Part shown: positions 1-8,962 of the stretch, piece by piece | Position numbering within the stretch: the stretch's first letter is position 1 | Layout: each line of letters starts with the position of its first letter | From: CALJXB01 sp965225935 | GTDB taxonomy: Bacteria; Pseudomonadota; Alphaproteobacteria; Kiloniellales; JAKSDN01 | Length of the DNA stretch: 64,000 nt | Direction of reading: 5' to 3' | NCBI GenBank assembly: GCA_965225935.1 | Contig: CBDDCC010000018.1 | Coordinates: 4,245-68,244, forward strand | Notes under the pieces: model-generated | The model's input: only the letters and a program-made list of their open reading frames with translations | Databases searched by the model: none | What the model was told of the DNA's origin: nothing | Translations under genes and position numbers: made by a program

Positions 1-2729
1 TGGTCGAGCTCTTCTACGCCCGCTTCGACCCGGAGCGCCGGGAGGGCGCGGAGGCGGACTCCAAACGCCTGGTGGGCGAGATCGAGGAGCTGCTGGAGGA
101 GGTCAGCAACCTGGACGAGGACCGCATCATCCGCCGCTTCCTCAACGTCATCCAGTGCACCCTGCGCACCAACTACTTCCAGCACACGGCGGAGGGCGGC
201 CGCAAGAGCTACATCTCGTTCAAGCTCGATTCCCGCAACATCGAGGAGCTGCCCCTGCCGCGGCCGTTCCGCGAGATCTTCGTCTACAGCCCGCGGGTGG
301 AGGGCGTTCATCTGCGCTTCGGCAAGGTCGCGCGCGGCGGCCTGCGCTGGTCGGACCGGCGCGAGGACTTCCGCACCGAGATCCTCGGATTGGTCAAGGC
401 CCAACAGGTGAAGAACGCCGTCATCGTTCCGGTGGGCTCCAAAGGCGGCTTCGTGGTCAAGCACCCGCCGCCGCCGGACGCCGGGCGAGAGGCCTTCCTG
501 GAGGAGGGCATCGCCTGCTACCGCATCTTCATCAGCGGCCTGCTCGACATCACCGACAATCTGGAGAGCGGTAAGGTCATCCCGCCGACGGAGGTGGTGC
601 GCCACGACGAGGACGACCCCTACCTGGTGGTCGCCGCCGACAAGGGCACGGCCACCTTCTCCGACATCGCCAATGGCGTCTCCCAGGACTACCGCTTCTG
701 GCTGGACGACGCCTTCGCCTCGGGCGGCTCGGCGGGCTACGACCACAAGAAGATGGGCATCACCGCCCGGGGCGCCTGGGAGTCCGTGAAGCGCCACTTC
801 CGCGAGATGGGCAAGGACATCCAGAACGAGGACTTCACCTGCATCGGCTGCGGCGACATGTCCGGCGACGTGTTCGGCAACGGCATGCTCCTGTCCAAGC
901 ACATCAAGCTCTTGGGCGCCTTTAATCACATGCACATCTTCGTCGATCCCGACCCGGACCCGGCCAAGAGCTGGGAAGAGCGCCAGCGCCTCTTCGACCT
1001 GCCGCGCTCGGCCTGGACGGACTACGACGCCAAGCTGATCTCCAAGGGCGGCGGCGTGTTCGACCGCAAGGCCAAGTCGATCAAGCTGACTCCCGAGATG
1101 AAGAAGCTGTTCGAGCTGGCCAAGGACCAGGTGACGCCCAACGAGCTGATCACCGCCATGCTGAAGACCGACGTCGAGCTGCTGTGGTTCGGCGGCATCG
1201 GCACCTACGTGAAGGAGAGCGGCGAGACCAACCTGGACGCGGGCGACCGGGCCAACGACGCCCTCAGGATCAATGCCGACGAGGTCGGCGCCCGGGTGGT
1301 CGGCGAGGGCGCCAACCTGGGCATGACCCAGCGCGCGCGCATCGAGTACGACATGACCGGCGGGCGCTGCAACACGGACTCCATCGACAACTCGGCCGGC
1401 GTCGACTGCTCGGACCACGAGGTCAACATCAAGATCCTCCTGGGCGACGTGGAGCAGGCGGGCGACATGACCCGCAAGCAGCGCGACCGGCTCTTGGAGA
1501 AGATGACCGACGAGGTGGCCGACCTGGTGCTGCGCGACAACTACCTGCAGTCCCAGGCCATCACGGTCACCCACCAGTTCGGCGCCCACCTGCTGGACCG
1601 CCTGGCGCGCTACATGCGCTCGCTGGAGAAGTCGGGTCAGTTGAGCCGGGCGATCGAGTTCCTGCCGGACGACGAGATGCTGATCGACCGGCAGAAGGCG
1701 GGCCAGGGCCTGGCACGGCCAGAGCTGGCGGTGCTGCTCTCCTACGCCAAGATCCAGCTCTACGACGAGCTGCTGGCCTCCGACCTGCCGGACGATCCCT
1801 CCATGGAGTCGGCGCTGGTCGACTACTTCCCCACCCCTTTGCGCGAAGCCTATGCCAAGGAGATCGCCCGCCACCGCCTGCGCCGGGAGATCATCGCCAC
1901 GGCGGTCACCAACAGCATCGTCAACCGCTGCGGCATCACTTTTGTGCACGAGGTCAAGGAGAAGACCGGCCTGCCCTCGGGCGATATCGCCCGCGGCTAC
2001 ATCATCAGCCGCACCATCTTCGGCATCCGCGACCTCTGGCGGCAGATCGAAGAGCTCGACAACCAGGTGCCGGCCTCGGTCCAGGCCATCATGCTGGCCG
2101 AATGCGGACGCCTGGTCGAGCGCGGCACCGTTTGGATGCTGCGCGAGGCGGGCCTGCCGCTCAGCATCGAGGGGGCGCTCGGTGAGTTCGGCGAGGGAGT
2201 CGGCACAATCATCGACCGCCTGGGCGAGATGATCCCGGAGGCGGACCGGCCTTTGCTGGCCGAACGGGCGAGCGGCTTCACCGATCACGGCGTGCCCCGG
2301 GAACTGGCTCTCAGGGTGGCGAGCCTGGGCCTGCTGTCGCCCGCCTGCGACATCGTGCGCATCGGCCAGAGCGCCAAGATCCCGGTGGAGCAGGCCGGCG
2401 AGGCCTATTTCACCGTCGGCGCGCGCTTCGGCTTCGACTGGCTGCGCCGGGCGGCCGGCCACCTGCCGACCGACACCGCCTGGGACAAGCTGGCGGTCAC
2501 CGCCATCATCGACGACCTCTTCGGCCACCAGGGCGAGCTCACCTCGCGGGTGCTGAACTCGACCGGCAACGGCGCCTCGCCGGCGATGATCGAGGACTGG
2601 GCCCAGGCCCGCCGGCCGCTGATCGCCCGCGCCGAGCAGCTGATCTCGGAGCTGCGCTCAACGGGCAACCCGGATCTTGCCATGCTGGCCGTGGCGAACC
2701 GGCAGCTGAAATCCCTGGTGGCGAGTTGA
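1..2729 (+). CDS. NAD-specific glutamate dehydrogenase, large type (C-terminal part, 5' end outside window)
   Basis: The reading frame is open from the first bases (first full codon at position 3) to a TGA at 2727-2729, giving about 908 residues of a protein that normally has about 1,600. This is the large NAD-dependent glutamate dehydrogenase, which deaminates glutamate to 2-oxoglutarate and ammonia in the cytoplasm. The catalytic region is recognisable from GGLRWSDRREDFRTE followed by QVKNAVIVPVGSKGGFV, CIGCGDMSGDVFGNGML, and the Rossmann-type stretch ending VGEGANLGMTQRAR. The rest is the family's helical C-terminal domain. An internal GTG at 72 could be taken for a start, but the coding sequence clearly continues upstream. 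Confidence 0.95.
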   Translation, partial: VELFYARFDPERREGAEADSKRLVGEIEELLEEVSNLDEDRIIRRFLNVIQCTLRTNYFQHTAEGGRKSYISFKLDSRNIEELPLPRPFREIFVYSPRVEGVHLRFGKVARGGLRWSDRREDFRTEILGLVKAQQVKNAVIVPVGSKGGFVVKHPPPPDAGREAFLEEGIACYRIFISGLLDITDNLESGKVIPPTEVVRHDEDDPYLVVAADKGTATFSDIANGVSQDYRFWLDDAFASGGSAGYDHKKMGITARGAWESVKRHFREMGKDIQNEDFTCIGCGDMSGDVFGNGMLLSKHIKLLGAFNHMHIFVDPDPDPAKSWEERQRLFDLPRSAWTDYDAKLISKGGGVFDRKAKSIKLTPEMKKLFELAKDQVTPNELITAMLKTDVELLWFGGIGTYVKESGETNLDAGDRANDALRINADEVGARVVGEGANLGMTQRARIEYDMTGGRCNTDSIDNSAGVDCSDHEVNIKILLGDVEQAGDMTRKQRDRLLEKMTDEVADLVLRDNYLQSQAITVTHQFGAHLLDRLARYMRSLEKSGQLSRAIEFLPDDEMLIDRQKAGQGLARPELAVLLSYAKIQLYDELLASDLPDDPSMESALVDYFPTPLREAYAKEIARHRLRREIIATAVTNSIVNRCGITFVHEVKEKTGLPSGDIARGYIISRTIFGIRDLWRQIEELDNQVPASVQAIMLAECGRLVERGTVWMLREAGLPLSIEGALGEFGEGVGTIIDRLGEMIPEADRPLLAERASGFTDHGVPRELALRVASLGLLSPACDIVRIGQSAKIPVEQAGEAYFTVGARFGFDWLRRAAGHLPTDTAWDKLAVTAIIDDLFGHQGELTSRVLNSTGNGASPAMIEDWAQARRPLIARAEQLISELRSTGNPDLAMLAVANRQLKSLVAS

Positions 2730-2857
2730 GGGAACTTGCCTCAGCTACCACAGGCCGGGCAGCGCCTTCCCAGGACCGGCCACTCGCTCGGTGTCTCCTG
2801 GGCGGTCGGGTGGGGGTGCGGGCTGGCGCCGCGACCAAGAACTGAGAGTAGCTTTGC

Positions 2858-3172
2858 CTATTCCAGCCGCACGGCGGTGCCGTTCACGCTGACCATGAGC
2901 ATCGAGTCGCCGATGCACTCGTAGTCGAGGTCGGTGCCGATGATGGCGTTGGCGCCGCGCTCCTTGGCCTCCTCGACCAGATCCTCGATCGCCGCTTCCT
3001 TGGCGCCGCGCAGGGCGTTCTCGTAGCCGCCGGCGCGGCCGCCCACCACGTCGCGCACCCGGGCGAAAAGGTCGCGGAACATGTTGGCGCCGACGACGGC
3101 GTCGGCGCTGACGACGCCCAGATACTCGGCCACGCGCCGGCCCTCGACGTGGTCGCAAGTTACGATCAGCAT
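2858..3172 (-). CDS. YbjQ/UPF0145 family protein
   Basis: A protein of 104 residues beginning MLIVTCDHVEGRR, with VVGANMFRDLFA, a run of small helices, and NAIIGTDLDYECIGDSMLMV. This is the YbjQ (UPF0145, DUF74) pattern of small, probably oligomeric cytoplasmic proteins whose biochemical role is not settled. The frame is open further upstream, but the ATG at 3172 matches the family N-terminus and has an AGGGAGAG ribosome binding site. The gene is convergent with the glutamate dehydrogenase and divergent from the transporter that follows. Confidence 0.85.
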   Translation of the reverse strand: MLIVTCDHVEGRRVAEYLGVVSADAVVGANMFRDLFARVRDVVGGRAGGYENALRGAKEAAIEDLVEEAKERGANAIIGTDLDYECIGDSMLMVSVNGTAVRLE

Positions 3173-3311
3173 GGTTCGCTCTCCCTTGGCATTTGAGTGC
3201 GCCGCGCTGGGCTGGAGACCCGGGGCGCGTGCCCCCGGCGCGTACCCGAGCCTACACTGCTTGTCGCGGCCCCGGAAAGCTGCTAGCGGGGAACGGGACC
3301 TGGGAGCGACC

Positions 3312-4679
3312 ATGAAGCGAACGGACGGCGAGGCGCGGCCGGGCGCGGGCGGCGGCGAGCCGCAGGCGGACCCCAAAGACTGGCCCAGCGCGCGGCGCGC
3401 GGTCATCTCCTGGTGCATCTTCGACTGGGCCAACTCGGCCTTCCCGACGGTCATCATCACCTTCGTCTTCGCCGCCTATTTCACCCGCAAGATCGCGGAG
3501 ACGCCGGAGCAGGGGACCGCCGACTGGGGCACGGCCATGAGCGTCTCGGCGCTGCTGGTGGCGGTGCTCAGCCCCTTCCTCGGCGCCGTCGCCGACCAGG
3601 GCGGCCGGCGCAAGCCCTGGATCCTGGCGACCACCATCGTCTGCGTCCTGACCAGCGCGGCCCTCTGGTTCGTGGCGCCGGGCTGGAGCCACATCTGGCT
3701 GGCGCTCGCCATCGTCGCGATCGCCAACGCCAGCTTCGAGATGGGCCAGGTCTTCTACAACGCCATGCTGCCGGAGATCGCCAAGCCCTCCCATCTGGGC
3801 CGGCTCTCGGGCTGGGCCTGGGGCATGGGCTATGCCGGGGGGCTCGCCTGCCTGGTCCTGATGCTGGTCGTCTTCATCCAGCCGGAGGTGCCGCCCTTCG
3901 GGCTCGACAAGGCCGCGGACGAGCAGGTCCGCATCACCTCGCCGCTGGTCGGGCTCTGGCTCGCGGTCTTCGCCCTGCCGCTCTTCCTCTGGACGCCCGA
4001 CCGCCAGTCCCAGGGCCTGCCCCACGGGGAGGCGATCCGCCGCGGCCTGCGGGCGTTGATCGAGACCCTGCGGCAGCTGCGCGCGCACCGCAACACCGCC
4101 ATGTTCCTCATCGCGCGCATGGTCTACACCGACGGCCTCAACACCCTCTTCGCCTTCGGCGGCATCTACGCCGCCGGGACCCTCGACATGACCTTCGACG
4201 AGATCCTGGTGTTCGGCATCGTGCTCAACATCGCCGCCGGTCTGGGCGCCTTCGCCTTCGCCTGGGTCGACGACTGGATCGGGCCCAAGCGCACGGTGAT
4301 CATCGCCCTGATCGGCCTGATCATCTTCAGCGCCGCGGTCCTGACGCTGGAGTCCAAGCTCTGGTTCTACGTGCTGGGCAGCGGCATCGGCGCCCTGATC
4401 GGCCCGGCCCAGTCGGCCAGCCGCACCTTCATGGCGCGTCTGGCGCCGGCCCACATGCGCACCGAGATGTTCGGGCTCTACGCGCTCTCCGGCAAGGCGA
4501 CAGCCTTCGTCGGCCCTGCCATGGTCGGCTGGGTCACCCTTTGGTTCGACAGCCAGCGCGTCGGCATGTCGACCATCGTGGTGCTGTTCCTGGCCGGCCT
4601 GCTGCTGCTGCTGCCGGTGCGCGAGCCGCCGCATGGGCGGCAGGCCGCGCTCAGTGGCGGAAGTGGCGCATCCCCGTGA
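3312..4679 (+). CDS. MFS transporter, UMF1/Atg22-like
   Basis: A 455-residue integral membrane protein with about 12 hydrophobic segments. The N-terminal part reads ISWCIFDWANSAFPTVIITF and LSPFLGAVADQGGRRKPW, which is characteristic of the UMF1 branch of the major facilitator superfamily, related to vacuolar amino-acid effluxer Atg22. The ATG at 3312 is preferred over upstream codons because the family begins shortly before this DWANSAF motif. The substrate cannot be read from the sequence. The last 29 bases overlap the end of purH, which converges on it. Confidence 0.85.
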   Translation: MKRTDGEARPGAGGGEPQADPKDWPSARRAVISWCIFDWANSAFPTVIITFVFAAYFTRKIAETPEQGTADWGTAMSVSALLVAVLSPFLGAVADQGGRRKPWILATTIVCVLTSAALWFVAPGWSHIWLALAIVAIANASFEMGQVFYNAMLPEIAKPSHLGRLSGWAWGMGYAGGLACLVLMLVVFIQPEVPPFGLDKAADEQVRITSPLVGLWLAVFALPLFLWTPDRQSQGLPHGEAIRRGLRALIETLRQLRAHRNTAMFLIARMVYTDGLNTLFAFGGIYAAGTLDMTFDEILVFGIVLNIAAGLGAFAFAWVDDWIGPKRTVIIALIGLIIFSAAVLTLESKLWFYVLGSGIGALIGPAQSASRTFMARLAPAHMRTEMFGLYALSGKATAFVGPAMVGWVTLWFDSQRVGMSTIVVLFLAGLLLLLPVREPPHGRQAALSGGSGASP

Positions 4680-6288
4680 ACACCATGGCGAGGCCCGTCT
4701 GATCGGCGGCGGCGATCACCTCGTCGTCCCGCACCGACCCGCCCGGCTGAATGACCGCCGTGGCGCCGGCATCGATGGCGGCCTGGAGGCCGTCGGCGAA
4801 GGGGAAGAAGGCGTCCGAGGCGACGACCGCGCCTTCGGTCGCCGGCACCTCCTCGTCGGCACTTGAGGCGCGGACGGCCTCGGCGGCCTTCCAGGCGGCG
4901 ATGCGCGAGGAGTCGACCCGGCTCATCTGGCCGGCGCCGATGCCCACCGTGGCGCCGTCGCGGGCGTAGACGATGGCGTTCGACTTGACATGCTTGGCGA
5001 CCCGGAAGGCGAACAGGAGGTCGGCGATCTCGGCCTCCGAGGGCGCCCGCTTGGTCACCACCTCGAGGTCCCCGGGGCTGAGCGTACCCGCGTCCCGGGA
5101 CTGCAGCAGCAGGCCGCCGGCGATCGAGCGGGCGGTCATGCCCGGCTGGTCGGGCGCCGGCAGGGCGCCGGTGACCAGGAGACGCAGGTTCTGCTTCTCC
5201 GCCAGCACGCCGCGGGCGTCGGCATCGGCATCGGGCGCGATCACTACCTCGGTGAACAGCTTGGCGATCTCGGCCGCCGTCTCGCCGTCGAGGCGGCGGT
5301 TGACCGCCACGATGCCGCCGAAGGCGCTCACCGGATCGCAGGCCAGCGCCGCCCGGTAGGCCGCGGCGAGGCTGTCGCCCAGCGCCACGCCGCAGGGATT
5401 GGCATGCTTGATGATGGTGACCGCCGGGCGCTCGAAGCGGGGTGGCTGGAACTCGGCCACCAGCTCGAAGGCGGCGTCGGTGTCGTTCAGGTTGTTGTAG
5501 CTGAGCTCCTTACCCTGAAGCTGCTCGGCCGTCGCGACCCCCGGACGGGCGCCGACGGGGCCGCCGTCCGAGAGATAGAGCGCGGCCTGCTGGTGCGGGT
5601 TCTCGCCGTAGCGCAACATCTGGACGCGGCGGCCGGCGATGGCGATGCGCTCGGGCAGGGCCTCGCCCTCTTGCTCTGCCAGCCAGCCGGCGATGGCGGC
5701 GTCGTAGGCGGCGGTGTGGGCGTAGGCCGCCGCCGCCAGGCGCCGGCGCAGCGCCAGGCTCGTGGCGCCCTCGTTGGCCCGCAGGTCGGCCAGCAGGTCC
5801 TCGTACTGGCCGGGGTCGGTGACGATGGCGACGAACTCGTGGTTCTTGGCCGCGGCACGGATGAGCGCCGGCCCGCCGATGTCGATGTTCTCGATGCAGG
5901 TTGCCCGGTCGCCGCCGGCCGCCAGTGTCTCCCGGAAGGGATAGAGGTTCACCACCACCAGATCGATGGGCGCGATGGCGTGGGCTTCCATGGCTTCCCG
6001 ATGCCCGGCGTCGTCGCGGCGCGCCAGGATACCGCCGTGGATCGCCGGGTGCAGGGTCTTGACCCGGCCGTCCATGATCTCGGGGAATCCCGTGTGCTCG
6101 GAGACCTCTATTACCGGCACGCCGGCTTCCTTCAGCGCCCGCGCTGAGCCGCCGGTCGAGAGGATCTCGACGCCGTAGCCGGCGAGCGCCTGGGCGAGGC
6201 CGGCGAGGCCGTCCTTGTCTGAGACCGAGATGAGGGCGCGGCGGAGCGGCGCTCTCTGTTCGGCTGCGGGAGAGCTGTCGGCGCACAT
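4651..6288 (-). CDS. purH: Bifunctional AICAR formyltransferase / IMP cyclohydrolase
   Basis: A 545-residue full-length PurH, which performs the last two steps of de novo IMP synthesis. The N-terminal IMP cyclohydrolase domain has RRALISVSDKDGLAGLAQAL and EILSTGGSARALKEAGVPV. The C-terminal AICAR transformylase domain has LRYGENPHQQAALY, the KHANPCGVALG segment with its catalytic Lys-His, DPVSAFGGIVAVNR, and ends GLAMVFTGMRHFRH. It lies about 130 bases downstream of the heparinase-like gene on the same strand, an arrangement known in related alphaproteobacteria. Its 3' end overlaps the convergent MFS gene by 29 bases. Confidence 0.97.
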   Translation of the reverse strand: MCADSSPAAEQRAPLRRALISVSDKDGLAGLAQALAGYGVEILSTGGSARALKEAGVPVIEVSEHTGFPEIMDGRVKTLHPAIHGGILARRDDAGHREAMEAHAIAPIDLVVVNLYPFRETLAAGGDRATCIENIDIGGPALIRAAAKNHEFVAIVTDPGQYEDLLADLRANEGATSLALRRRLAAAAYAHTAAYDAAIAGWLAEQEGEALPERIAIAGRRVQMLRYGENPHQQAALYLSDGGPVGARPGVATAEQLQGKELSYNNLNDTDAAFELVAEFQPPRFERPAVTIIKHANPCGVALGDSLAAAYRAALACDPVSAFGGIVAVNRRLDGETAAEIAKLFTEVVIAPDADADARGVLAEKQNLRLLVTGALPAPDQPGMTARSIAGGLLLQSRDAGTLSPGDLEVVTKRAPSEAEIADLLFAFRVAKHVKSNAIVYARDGATVGIGAGQMSRVDSSRIAAWKAAEAVRASSADEEVPATEGAVVASDAFFPFADGLQAAIDAGATAVIQPGGSVRDDEVIAAADQTGLAMVFTGMRHFRH

Positions 6289-6418
6289 GTTCGGGGACCC
6301 CCCAGGTCGCTGGCCGTCGCTTGGGCCTGTTGCGAGGGGATTTACGGGCGGCGCCCGGCCGCGTCAAGCCGCCGCGGAAGCCCATGGATTGTCGGATGAA
6401 GGGTTGGGGGAGTCCGCG

Positions 6419-8153
6419 TCAGTTGCGGGGGCGGGTGGCGTCCTCCTTGCGCAGGGCCCATTTGACCCGGGTCTCGCTGCCGTTGCTGTGGCCCGAGAGC
6501 ACGATCTGCTGGGTGCGGCGGGGCTCGCCGGGCCGCCCCAGGTAGACGCTGGGCTCGAGGCTGAGCGCGGCGCCCTCGGCGCGGAAGCGCCAGCCGCCGG
6601 CGCGGCCCAGCTTCAGCAGCACGCTGCGACCCTCCTGGGTCGGGGTCGCGCTGACGTCGGGATGCAGGTGAAAGCGGATGGCGAAGTCGTGCATGCCCGG
6701 GCCTGTCAGGCTGTCCTCGCCGCGCAGATCGTCGCCGGCGGCGCTGAGGAAAAGCCGCCTGTGGTGGACCAGGGCGAAGGGCTTCTCGTAGCCGTCGTGG
6801 CTGGTGTCGAGCCAGAAGTTGCCCTCGCTCTCGTCGCGCCGGCAGGTCACGTTCTCGGGCCGCCGCGAGAGGGCGCCGTCGGGGGAGATCTTGGAGGAAT
6901 TGGTGTCCTTGACCACCAGGGTGGAGTGGGCGGCGCTGGCCCGGTAGGCGCGGCTCCAGCGGTGGCCCGCCGGGTGGGTGCCGCAATTCACGATCACCCG
7001 CTGGCGGCCGACGCTGAGCTCGAAGCCGAGGGTGCCGGCGTGGGCCTCGCGCGCCTGGGTCGGTGGCGGCGGCTGGCCGGCGTCGATCAGGACCACGGTT
7101 CGGCCGGCCTGCAGGCGCTGGAAACCGCTCTGGGGCGCCAGGCTGAGGGCCCGCGGCCGCCCGCCGGCGCGCTGCAGCACGGTCTCGACCTGCCAGCCCT
7201 CGGCCTCGTGGGCGCCGTTGAAGAGGGCGAGCCCGCCGTCGCCGTGGCGGAACAGGCGCAGCAGGGGCGCCATCTGCTCGATCGAGGTCTGCAGGTCGAC
7301 CGGGGTCTCGACGCCCCCGGCATGGAGCGCCGCGCGGATGTCGATCAGGTCCCTGAGCACACTCAGCTGGGTGAGCGGGCTGCGCTCCACGTGGCCCGCC
7401 GTCGGCCACGATCTGGCGGTTGAGGGCCCGGTGCAGCAGGGAGAGGCCCTTGCGCACGGCGGACTTGCCGTTCGGCAGGCTGACCCCGGCGTAGATCAGG
7501 CCCTTGCAGGCGGTGATCAGCTCGGTCCCGGCGAGGCCCGCCGGCAGGGCGTGCTCCAGGTGTCGGCCCTGACGCGCCAGGCTGCCGAGCAGCCGCTGGC
7601 GGAAGGCGACGTCGCCGCTGGCGGCGAAGAACTCGTACTGGCCGAGCCAGCTCACCAGCCGGCGGCCGGTCACCTGGGGCGCCCAGGCGATCGGGTCCCA
7701 GCGCTCGTGGTGCAGCAGCCAGTCGTCCACCAGGGCCCGGGCGCGCCGGCGCGCCGCGTCGCCGCCGCAGGCGCGCAGGTCGCCCAGCCACTCGAAGGCG
7801 TGCAACGCCGCCAGCCAGTCGCGGTCGGCGCCGCTCGGCGACCAGAGCCGGGCCGGGGGCCGGACACTGCGCCCGGCCAGGGCGAAGGCGCCGTCGAGGA
7901 TCTGCGCGCCGCTATCGGCGTTGCCGGGCCAGGGGTCCGTCAGCGCTGCGGAGAGGGCGGTCGGTGCCCGGCTCGCCAGCATCAGGCGATAGAGTGGCGA
8001 GGCGAAGAGCGGCCGCTTAAGCGCGTAGGCGAGGCGCCCGACGGCGTGCTCCCGCGGCAGGTGGGTGAGGCCGCTGAGGCGCCGCAGGACGCCCGGCGGC
8101 ATGTGCAGCCAAGGGGCGGCGTAGGGCTCGCTGGCGCTGCTGCTGGCGGTCAC
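6419..8153 (-). pseudogene. Heparinase II/III family protein, frameshifted
   Basis: Two overlapping frames together spell one protein of about 577 residues. The N-terminal frame starts at a GTG (8153) overlapping the rpe stop as GTGA and runs through LTHLPREHAVGRLAYALKRP to LLHRALNRQIVADGG. The family sequence then continues in another frame as HVERSPLTQLSVLRDLIDIR and through the heparinase II/III C-terminal domain (VNCGTHPAGHRW, STLVVKDTNSSK) to the stop at 6419. The join is a C run at 7395-7397, where one extra base restores both frames if removed. This is either a real one-base insertion or a sequencing error in a GC-rich run. The family contains polysaccharide lyases, but substrate is unknown. 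Confidence 0.8.
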
Positions 8154-8818
8154 GGCGCGTCCCCGCGCAGGCGCCGGATGTTGTCGGCGTAGTAGTCCGG
8201 GCCGCCCTTGAAGGTGGCCGTGCCCGCGACCAGCAGGTCGGCTCCGGCGGCGATCACCCGCGGCGCCGTCTCGGCGTTGATGCCGCCGTCCACCTCCAGG
8301 TCGATGGTCCGGCCGCTGGCGTTGATCATGCGCCTCAGCGTCTCGATCTTTCCGAGCGCGCCCTCGATGAAGTCCTGGCCGCCGAAGCCCGGGTTGACGC
8401 TCATGACCAGCAGCAGGTCGACCTCGTCGATCAGAGCTTGGACGGCCTCGGCGGGCGTCCCCGGGTTGAGCGCCAGGCCGGCCTTCTTGCCGAGGGATTT
8501 GATGAGCTGCAGGCTGCGGTGGACATGGGGGCCGGCCTCCGGATGGACCGTCAGGATGTCGGCTCCGGCCTTGGCGAAGGCGGGCAGCAGCGGGTCCGCG
8601 GGCGCGATCATGAGGTGGACGTCGAAGGGCAGCTCCGTGTGGCGCCGGAGCGCCCGCACCACCTGCGGCCCGATGGTCAGGTTGGGCACGAAATGCCCGT
8701 CCATCACATCGATGTGGATGTAATCGGCGCCCGCCGCCTCGAGCGCGCGGACCTCCTGCCCGAGCTGGGCGAAATCGGCGGCGAGGATGGAGGGGGCGAT
8801 CCGAATCGGCTGGGCCAT
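8150..8818 (-). CDS. rpe: Ribulose-phosphate 3-epimerase
   Basis: A 222-residue TIM-barrel enzyme interconverting ribulose 5-phosphate and xylulose 5-phosphate in the pentose phosphate and Calvin pathways. It shows the canonical IAPSILAADFAQLG start, YIHIDVMDGHFVPNLTIGP with the metal-binding His and Asp, FDVHLMI, VMSVNPGFGGQ and DLEVDGGIN motifs. Its TGA overlaps the GTG of the downstream heparinase-like gene by three bases, so the two were translationally coupled. A large perfect hairpin lies in the gap separating it from the upstream rsmB. Confidence 0.97.
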   Translation of the reverse strand: MAQPIRIAPSILAADFAQLGQEVRALEAAGADYIHIDVMDGHFVPNLTIGPQVVRALRRHTELPFDVHLMIAPADPLLPAFAKAGADILTVHPEAGPHVHRSLQLIKSLGKKAGLALNPGTPAEAVQALIDEVDLLLVMSVNPGFGGQDFIEGALGKIETLRRMINASGRTIDLEVDGGINAETAPRVIAAGADLLVAGTATFKGGPDYYADNIRRLRGDAP

Positions 8819-8860
8819 GAATCCTAGCTATCAGCATGCCCTGGGGCCCGCAAGCGCCGA

Positions 8861-8923
8861 CCCGCTCCCCCTCCCGGCCACCCACGGGATCGTATGCTAT
8901 GGGTGGCCGGGAGGGGGAGCGGG
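8861..8923. repeat. Perfect 24-bp inverted repeat with 15-base loop
   Basis: Left arm 8861-8884 and right arm 8900-8923 are exact reverse complements over 24 bases, very GC-rich, around a 15-base loop. It lies between the end of rsmB (8963) and the start of rpe (8818). In the direction of transcription there is no T-run after the hairpin, so it is not a standard intrinsic terminator. It could act as a terminator-like or mRNA-stabilising structure or be a palindromic mobile repeat unit. Confidence 0.75.
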
Positions 8924-8962
8924 CCGGTGCGAATCCACGTGAGTGGATATAGATTAGAAAGC

